From an uncultured Nitrososphaera sp. (GTDB lineage: Archaea > Thermoproteota > Nitrososphaeria > Nitrososphaerales > Nitrososphaeraceae), in assembly GCA_946480575.1 (NCBI GenBank), contig CAMLKF010000002.1:1-64000 (forward strand): 64,000 bases of DNA, read 5' to 3'. Below, piece after piece: positions 59,414 through 64,000 of this stretch (within the stretch, counting starts at the first letter, position 1; the number at the start of each line of letters is the position of its first letter). A program made the position numbers and the translations under genes. The notes beneath the pieces were generated by a model. The model did no database searches, had not been told where the DNA came from, and worked only from the letters and a program-made list of their open reading frames with translations.

Positions 59414-60013
59414 ATGACCGTTATTCACAAGAGCATAGAAATTAATGCTCCGGTAAGTGAAGTGTTCACTTATTTTGCAAGGCCGGAGCACATGGCAGAC
59501 CAGTTCCCTGAGAATATGGGCCTGAGCGTCATCCCGATAGAGGTCAAGAACGGCTTTGGGGTTGGCACGGTCTTTAGGATAAGCGGCGATTTTGATGGCA
59601 AAAAGCTGGAATGGGACTGCGAAACCATCGACTATGTTCCGATGCGCAAGATAGTTGCCAAGATGATTGAAGGCCCGTTCAAGTCATGGCAGATAACAGT
59701 CGAGTTCGAGGATCTGGGCGAGAAGAAGAGCAAGACTGGCATGACAGTCGAGTACGATATGCCCATGGGCCCACTTGGCAGCTTTATGGACAAGGTCAAG
59801 CTCAAAAAGATAGCCGAGCGCGGAATGGAAAACGGTCTCTACCGCGTTAAGGCGCTGCTTGAAGGCACCGGCTCGATACCTGTCTACATCACGCTGGACG
59901 CCTACAGGCACATCTTGAAGGAAAAGGAGCGCCTGAACTGCTCGGTCTCTGACGCAATCGTCACGATAATCCAGCAGCACCAGCAGCAGACGACTGCAAA
60001 GGCTTCATCATAA
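59414..60013 (+). CDS. SRPBCC (START-like) superfamily protein
   Basis: A 199-residue protein. Residues 1-150 have the START-like pattern: IHKSIEINAPVSEVFTYFARPEHMADQFP at the start, then KLEWDCETIDYVPMRKIVAKM and TGMTVEYDMPMGPLGSFMDKVKL, forming a beta grip with a long C-terminal helix and a hydrophobic cavity. The last 45 residues (LDAYRHILKEKERLNCSVSDAI) are an added helical tail with a glutamine repeat. The ligand is unknown; the family binds lipids, polyketides or hydrophobic metabolites. Confidence 0.8.
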   Translation: MTVIHKSIEINAPVSEVFTYFARPEHMADQFPENMGLSVIPIEVKNGFGVGTVFRISGDFDGKKLEWDCETIDYVPMRKIVAKMIEGPFKSWQITVEFEDLGEKKSKTGMTVEYDMPMGPLGSFMDKVKLKKIAERGMENGLYRVKALLEGTGSIPVYITLDAYRHILKEKERLNCSVSDAIVTIIQQHQQQTTAKASS

Positions 60014-60058
60014 GCAACCCCCTTTTTCATCTCACTTTTCTGTGTGTGTTTTTTTTAA

Positions 60059-60140
60059 ACGTATATGCATGCATGTATGTGTGCGCGCGCGTTTCCAGTG
60101 GAACATCAAAAAAATAATAATTATTATTATAGTTCTTTTA
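60059..60140. repeat. Interspersed repeat, copy C (inverted): alternating tract plus TTCCAGTGGAA core
   Basis: Purine-pyrimidine alternation from 60059 to 60092 (34 bases), then GTTTCCAGTGGAAC (60091-60104), the reverse complement of the core in copy B, then TTATTATTATA and TAGTTCTTTTATAG, matching in reverse the AAAAGAACTA flank of copy B. The copy therefore lies in the opposite orientation, between the SRPBCC gene and tRNA-Lys. Confidence 0.85.
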
Positions 60141-60303
60141 TAGCAGCTGTGGCAGCTTTTGTTCAAAAGAATTAATTGATTTGATTGTTTGTGGAAACGA
60201 AAGAAGAAGAAGAAGAAGAAGCCGCATATAATTCCTAATTCTTGGACAAAAAGTCTCTTCTCTAGTTTGATTTAAATACCGCTTGATCCAGCAAAATTTC
60301 TGC

Positions 60304-60404
60304 GGGTTCGTAGCTCAGCCAGGTAGAGCGTCTGGCTCTTAACCAGTCAGAGAGAAGTTATATTCTGGGTTAAAATGTCGAGGGTCCGAATCCCTCCGAA
60401 CCCG
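60304..60404 (+). tRNA. tRNA-Lys (anticodon CUU) with an intron of about 27 nt
   Basis: Acceptor GGGTTCG pairs with CGAACCC (60397-60403). The D-arm is GCTC/GAGC, the anticodon arm TCTGG-CTCTTAA-CCAG, the T-arm GAGGG-TCCGAAT-CCCTC, and the discriminator is G. Between CCAG (60343-60346) and AATGTC (60374) there are about 27 extra nucleotides, bringing the total to 101. The extra piece pairs with the anticodon region (TTAACCAG with CTGGGTTAA, one bulge). The exact splice points are not certain. It is an unusual, non-37/38 position. The 3' end serves as the att site of the element downstream. Confidence 0.9.
60347..60373 (+). other. Probable tRNA-Lys intron
   Basis: Extra sequence within the anticodon arm, starting TCAGAGAGAAG and ending GGGTTAA. 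Removing it leaves a 74-nt tRNA-Lys with a normal variable loop. The boundaries could shift by a few bases. Confidence 0.6.
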
Positions 60405-60406
60405 CT
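60389..60406 (+). mobile_element. attachment site attL (3' end of tRNA-Lys)
   Basis: AATCCCTCCGAACCCGCT, the T-arm and acceptor end of tRNA-Lys. The same 18 bases recur at 63239-63256. This is the signature of tyrosine-recombinase integration into a tRNA gene, with the tRNA kept intact. Confidence 0.82.
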
Positions 60407-60609
60407 AATTACACGGGTTCTTATACCACAGTGAGGAAAGAAATAGAAGATACAGAAATCGCCATGTACCAAAGTGTTGATAGAGTAATAATAGATACCA
60501 TCAATATCGTTTCCCGAACAACGATAATAACAACAACTGCGATGCAAATGTTATGTCTGCTCAAGCCGAGGGTCTCTGAAGAACAGGAAGGAGGTTTGAG
60601 AAACTAACC

Positions 60610-60753
60610 ATGCCTATTAGATTAGATACAGTCCTTAACAAGGTCGAACAACTGTCTAACAGGGTCAACTCTGACCTTCTCAAGAACTTTTGTAAACTCT
60701 CCCTTCACACTTTGTATTTCGTCAAATCTCGATGCGTGTTTCTGTCCATCTAG
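60610..60753 (+). pseudogene. Tyrosine integrase remnant, N-terminal end
   Basis: The frame MPIRLDTVLNKVEQLSNRVNSDLLKNF resembles the first helices of thaumarchaeal tyrosine integrases (LSNxVNxDLLKxF). After about 30 codons the likeness ends and the frame runs into the catalase gene. It lies 200 nt after attL, where an integrase gene is expected. Confidence 0.5.
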
Positions 60754-61717
60754 CATACAATCTTCCAACGTACTCACTATGCGGCTTTTCCTGATTTTTT
60801 TGCCCCTGAGCTAGCTTCTTCAATTCACTATCCAATCCTGGAGCAAACTCTTGTGGGTTTTCAGGGAAGAGCGGAACATCTGCACCTTCTGGAAATCCCT
60901 CAATTACTTCTAGTGTGCCACCGTCGTCAAACGGTGAGTCCCCTTTGAATATCTTGCCAATTTCACTAGTTTCACCTTTATTCGTAAAAGTCCACATCTG
61001 GTTATGCAAGTTCTTTCTTTCTAAGTCTCTAACCTCCCGCATCCCTGATGTGTCGATTTTAGGAACTGGCAATGCTTTGCCCCAGTTGACACCTAGGGTC
61101 TCAAGTGCTTTTGCAAATACCTTTTCATGCACCAAATCTCTCACTATTAAGTAGGATACAGTAGATCTGAATGCTTTATTGTTACTCATTTCATACAATC
61201 TGCATTTCTGCAGCCTGCCTGTGGCTTCGAGCATAAGATTGTATAGCATATTTAGCACTAGGTTCCCGCTATCATACACATAACTAGCAGACCAAGGATT
61301 TCCTGCAGCATCTACAGGTCTTGCACTTTGAGCTGCAACTAGAAAGTGATGTATATTGGGAGAGTCCAGTGCAACTGATAAGGGCAAGTCGTTGGGCTTT
61401 TGACTTGTCTCAGATGCACCTTCTAGCAGCATATTGATAGTATTTGTAATCTGTTCAACGTGGGCCATTTCTTCTGTTGCTATACTTCTTAAAAGATCTT
61501 AATATGGCGTGGCGTCTCCTCTGGAATTCATATTTTGAAAAAAGTATTGCATCATTGTACGCATTTCTCCAAATTGACCACCTAGTCCCTCTTGGAGAGC
61601 TTGAGCTGCCTTTGGATCTGGTTTGTCTGCAGGGGGTATCGGGTGCGGTAACCTTTTGATTGATAGAAATATTATCTGTGGTAAGTCAATAAGCTTCTTA
61701 AGCGCTACAGAACGCAA
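60722..61717 (-). pseudogene. Manganese catalase with a single in-frame TAA stop
   Basis: The N-terminal part holds LSIKRLPHPIPPADKPDPKAAQALQEGLGGQFGEMRTMMQYFFQNMNSRGDATPY, followed by TAA (61499-61501), and then, in the same frame, DLLRSIATEEMAHVEQITNTINMLLEG. GNPWSASYV, LYNLMLEATGRLQKCRLYEM, YLIVRDLVHEKVFAKALE and the C-terminal tail follow. Manganese ligands (E in the FGEM helix, E and H in ATEEMAHVE, E and H in the later helices) are intact. A tyrosine is expected at the TAA, so a single base change inactivated the gene. The start is unclear (TTG at 61717). Confidence 0.85.
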
Positions 61718-61910
61718 TATAGTAGAAAAGTGAGTAAACCGATAGCCAGAATTATTATCCGCTACTAGTTAACAGCATTTAGAGATTAAAGATTGCAGTG
61801 AATAATATTATGAGGGTAGCAGCAAGCTCTGAAATCAATAGTCTCCTGTACATGTGTAGATGATTTCTAGCATTTTTGACATTTGCTGCCCTTATTAGTT
61901 GCCATTGCGC

Positions 61911-62072
61911 TTATTCATCGGACCTTGTAGCATCACCTTCTGGTGCCTTCCCTGCTTTTATTTTCGCTTCAAATTTATGCATTCCCTCCTTGATGTCTTT
62001 ATTCGCATTAGAATCTTGTTCGTCAATGGGATTTTCTATCGCAGTTTTATTAGTCCCGTAGTCTTTATCCAC
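61911..62072 (-). CDS. Small charged hypothetical protein
   Basis: A 53-residue frame from a GTG start: VDKDYGTNKTAIENPIDEQDSNANKDIKEGMHKFEAKIKAGKAPEGDATRSDE. Highly polar, disordered or helical, with no hydrophobic core. It is upstream of the catalase on the same strand, 190 nt away. A stress-related small protein is a reasonable thought, not a finding. Confidence 0.4.
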   Translation of the reverse strand: MDKDYGTNKTAIENPIDEQDSNANKDIKEGMHKFEAKIKAGKAPEGDATRSDE

Positions 62073-62388
62073 CCTATTAGTAAGTCGAGAAAGTAGTTTA
62101 ATGTTACAATAATTGATGGTTTCCCCACTTTCTAATTCAGAAAATTAAAGTAGGGGATCCCATTTCAACCCTCAAGGCTATACTCAAGCAGTATTCAGCA
62201 GTTATTGAATCTGGTGATTTCGATAGCTTGTCAATTTCCGTGATTTTCCATACTCAATCTGCATAGAAGGATATGGGTTTGGAAGAAAATTTCGATTGGA
62301 TTGACAATTGTATTTTTTCTGAGCTCTTGCTGCATATATGACGACTTGCCTGTATATAATATACAGAACTCCATAGGCAATATCGGAT
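62073..62388. other. Intergenic DNA inside the element, possible remnant
   Basis: About 315 bases. A minus-strand frame and a plus-strand frame (STLKAILKQYSAVIESGDFDSL, about 62150-62265) have some protein character but no start. AT-rich. No gene supported. Confidence 0.35.
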
Positions 62389-62775
62389 ATGCCATCGGTC
62401 ATGAACTATCTAAAGACAAGAAAGCGTGGATATCTATGGGTCACCCTGGCTTTTTTTGTCATGAGCTTGGCAATATATTGGGCTTTTGCCTGGTTTGCAT
62501 ATTCAGAAGAACAAATAGCGCACAACCAAGCAATTGAGCTAAGTGGCTTCTTTAATCAAACAATGAGAGATACAATGGAGAACTGGCAGTCTGAATTTTT
62601 GCAACTAATGTGGCAAGTTGGAGGGCTGGCTTTTCTACTATATGTTGGCTCGCCACAATCCAAAGAAAGCGAGCAAAGGTTAGAAAGAAAGCTTGATACA
62701 ATATTGCAACGAGTTGAACCAGAAAAAGCGCAGGAAATAATTGAGCAGCTGAAAAAAGAATATCCAGAGAAATAG
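62389..62775 (+). CDS. DUF6766-like membrane protein (copy 2)
   Basis: A 128-residue paralogue of the protein at 3630-4037. Shared blocks: RGYLWVTL, MRDTMENWQSEFLQLMWQVGGLAFLLYVGSPQSKES and the charged end. Two membrane helices. It starts at ATG 62389. It lies within the tRNA-Lys element, so it may travel with it. Function unknown. Confidence 0.72.
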   Translation: MPSVMNYLKTRKRGYLWVTLAFFVMSLAIYWAFAWFAYSEEQIAHNQAIELSGFFNQTMRDTMENWQSEFLQLMWQVGGLAFLLYVGSPQSKESEQRLERKLDTILQRVEPEKAQEIIEQLKKEYPEK

Positions 62776-63029
62776 GGGTAAATCATACAAAGATTTGCGT
62801 CTAGAAATCCAAGCAAAGTTCATCAACTATAGCGAACCAGAGGGGGCGGTATTTCTACTGAAAAAATCCGTAGCTATAAGACCGTTGTCGGTGATGGTGG
62901 GCCTGGACCTCGCAAAAGCTCATACGTTTAAGCTTGTATAAGACTGGGGAAATACGAGTGATTGTCAAGAGCCTTATTCTACATACTGGAATGGAAATAA
63001 TATCACAAAGAAGAAATAAAGAAGAGGGT

Positions 63030-63076
63030 GCCAGCCACTGAGCTGAGGTCACGGGTTCAAATCCCACCTGGTTCAT
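63030..63076 (+). other. tRNA 3'-half-like fragment
   Basis: GGTCACGGGTTCAAATCCCACCTGGTTCA has the T-loop TTCAAAT flanked by a partly paired stem and an acceptor-like end. No matching 5' half is joined to it. A GAACCAG lies 200 nt upstream (about 62834), too far for a normal tRNA. It may be the leftover attachment site of an older integration. Confidence 0.4.
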
Positions 63077-63136
63077 TTCTTACTATGAGAGAACTAGAGT
63101 ATTGCATCGAGTCCAAATTTTGAAGTTTTTTCTGCC

Positions 63137-63154
63137 GGATCCCTCTGAGCCCGC
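63137..63154 (+). other. Degenerate copy of the tRNA-Lys att site
   Basis: GGATCCCTCTGAGCCCGC differs from the tRNA-Lys end GAATCCCTCCGAACCCGC at three of 18 positions. It lies about 100 nt before attR. It may be the trace of an earlier integration. Confidence 0.45.
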
Positions 63155-63238
63155 ACCTATATTATTCGCAAGGATTATTGATGATATTAAGTAATCTTTA
63201 AAGCTCAAAGAGTCGAACCCCTTTACATGCGGGAACCT

Positions 63239-63256
63239 AATCCCTCCGAACCCGCT
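63239..63256 (+). mobile_element. attachment site attR
   Basis: AATCCCTCCGAACCCGCT, identical over 18 bases to the tRNA-Lys 3' end at 60389-60406. It lies 80 nt before an integrase fragment. Confidence 0.82.
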
Positions 63257-63335
63257 CCGATATCGTCTCTTTTCAGGGGATTCTTTCAAAAAAATAGGTG
63301 ATAGAAAGAGAGTGAATCCATATGGATGCGTGGCA

Positions 63336-63578
63336 ATGGAAACAGAATTGCCAACCACGCTAGAGACGACAACGGACCCTTGGATGCTGTTTCTTTATGC
63401 GCTGAAAGCGCCACAGACCAAGGAAAAGTATATTCAGCGGCTGATAAAGTTCCTTGATTTTTTGGGCTACCAAGGGACAAAGGAAGAAAAGGCTCGCGCC
63501 TTTGCGGCAAGAGCAAAAGCCGACCCGAACTATGGCTTTAACTCTGTGCTGAAATTTTTCCAGATGAAGCGCGAGTAA
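63336..63578 (+). pseudogene. Tyrosine integrase, N-terminal core-binding domain only
   Basis: About 80 residues from ATG: ETTTDPWMLFLYALKAPQTKEKYIQRLIKFLDFLGYQG resembles the SAM-like core-binding domain of thaumarchaeal tyrosine recombinases (DPWMLFLxALKxPxTKExY). The frame ends at a TAA after KFFQMKRE, and no catalytic domain (RHRY residues) follows. It sits just outside attR, so it belongs to the integration hot spot. It could also be a stand-alone domain. Confidence 0.65.
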
Positions 63579-63907
63579 ACAGGTGACCATGAAGAATGCA
63601 TGCGTGAGATTAGGCGCTTAGTGATCGGATCGGAATAGGTGGAGAAATAATAGCCGCGATGCCTGGGGTAATGTTCGAGAATGATTAGAATGTCCTTTTC
63701 ATCGTACACTACCATTATCGACGCATTGCAAAACCAGCGTTCTCCATTGTTCTCATGAGAATTTATTGCTGTAGTAGACGGCAGGAATTTTGAAAAACGC
63801 AAAATTAAATTATTATTCATAGATCAGGCAAATGGCTATCCGGAGCTATGTTCTAATAGATTTCCCACATAGTAATTTAAGTGTAACATTACTTACCTCA
63901 AGTGCGT
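63579..63907. other. Intergenic region, no gene seen
   Basis: About 330 bases. A minus-strand frame (63530-63820) contains ERWFCNASIMVVYDEKDILIILEHY, but it overlaps the integrase fragment and shows no known domain. A TATA-like TTTAAGTG near 63877 precedes the next start. Confidence 0.35.
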
Positions 63908-64000
63908 ATGTCAGAGGCTATTGATAAGCAGGCATCCGACTTTTCATACGTATATCAGCCTTCTAACCTTATGCAGGAAACTATCAAGATTTTATCAGAC
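63908..64000 (+). CDS. Start of an unidentified gene, cut by the window end
   Basis: ATG at 63908 opens MSEAIDKQASDFSYVYQPSNLMQETIKILSD and the frame runs off the window. A TATA-like TTTAAGTG lies about 30 nt upstream, consistent with a leaderless start. Thirty-one residues are too few for a family call. Confidence 0.5.
   Translation, partial: MSEAIDKQASDFSYVYQPSNLMQETIKILSD

Larger units (their letters stand above)
60389..63256. mobile_element. Small integrated element in tRNA-Lys
   Basis: About 2.85 kb of AT-richer DNA bounded by 18-base direct repeats of the tRNA-Lys 3' end. It holds an integrase N-terminal remnant (60610), a manganese catalase with one in-frame stop, a 53-residue protein and a DUF6766 membrane protein. 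There is no complete integrase inside, so the element is now fixed. Another degenerate att-like copy lies at 63137. Confidence 0.75.

Noticed and set aside
60722..61717. Stop-codon readthrough by pyrrolysine or selenocysteine for the catalase
   Set aside because: The codon is TAA, used by neither system, and no such insertion machinery is indicated.
62855..63076. Minus-strand frame beginning NQVGFEPVTSAQW
   Set aside because: This wording is what the antisense of a tRNA T-arm gives when translated; the DNA is a tRNA-like 3' fragment, not a gene.
63530..63820. 96-codon minus-strand frame overlapping the integrase fragment
   Set aside because: No recognisable domain, overlap with a better frame; left as unsupported.

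Overview
The window comes from an ammonia-oxidising thaumarchaeon of the Nitrososphaera type (soil group I.1b). The evidence is archaeal amoA, amoX, amoB and amoC; archaeal information-processing genes (PCNA, RadA, Rpo4, Rpo11, TFS, eL21, aIF1A, RsmA, DUF655); genes of the thaumarchaeal 3-hydroxypropionate/4-hydroxybutyrate (3HP/4HB) carbon cycle; a heme-copper oxidase with cupredoxin genes; a PEFG-CTERM surface protein; and TATA boxes about 25 nt upstream of several starts. As in group I.1b, the amo genes are dispersed: amoC at 15.3-15.8 kb, amoB at 22.7-23.3 kb, and amoX then amoA at 31.9-30.8 kb, each with its own promoter-like sequence.

Layout. 0-6.4 kb: a low-density stretch with the end of a PDZ-type protease, a histidine-kinase remnant, a DPSL-ferritin/Rieske pair, a glutaredoxin-like protein, a DUF6766 membrane protein, several small zinc-finger proteins and aIF1A. 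6.5-13.7 kb: ilvC, both methylmalonyl-CoA mutase subunits, the MeaB GTPase and the epimerase (4HB branch of the carbon cycle), then an asparagine-synthetase-like protein with a zinc ribbon and a YHS-domain miniprotein. 13.9-15.2 kb: a truncated ABC ATPase followed by poorly conserved, repeat-rich DNA. 15.3-28.3 kb: amoC, a phosphoesterase, an isocitrate dehydrogenase-family enzyme, the rsmA/HemK-DUF655-rpo4-eL21-radA block, amoB, a corrin methyltransferase, aspartokinase, PCNA, TFS and Rpo11. 28.4-38.9 kb: an AmrS-like radical SAM enzyme, tRNA-Pro, amoA/amoX, a surface protein, small zinc proteins, a nucleotide-sugar dehydrogenase, MtnA, a DUF59-PqqD fusion and a methyltransferase. 39-43 kb: decayed accessory DNA. 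43-53 kb: GlyRS, an aminotransferase, an MFS transporter, HtpX, PspA/PspAA, an F420-NADP reductase and a dead corA. 53.4-58.3 kb: a complete terminal oxidase cluster. 58.4-60 kb: an iron alcohol dehydrogenase that is probably the 3HP/4HB semialdehyde reductase, and an SRPBCC protein. 60.3-63.6 kb: a tRNA-Lys gene with an intron whose 3' end is repeated 2.85 kb downstream. This brackets a small integrated element carrying a manganese catalase with one in-frame stop, a second DUF6766 protein and an integrase remnant.

The energy and carbon genes belong to one physiology: ammonia oxidation by Amo, electron delivery through cupredoxins to the aa3-like oxidase, and CO2 fixation through the 3HP/4HB cycle. 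The main oddities are the number of decaying genes (about a dozen), abundant microsatellites and alternating purine-pyrimidine tracts, an interspersed repeat built on a TTCCACTGGAA core joined to such a tract, and two likely recoding or unusual-start cases (RsmA/HemK and the gene after htpX). No single gene set amounts to a clearly new defence or metabolic system. The best candidates for something undescribed are the interspersed repeat, the tRNA-Lys element and the zinc-ribbon asparagine-synthetase homologue. All assignments come from reading the sequence; no searches were run.
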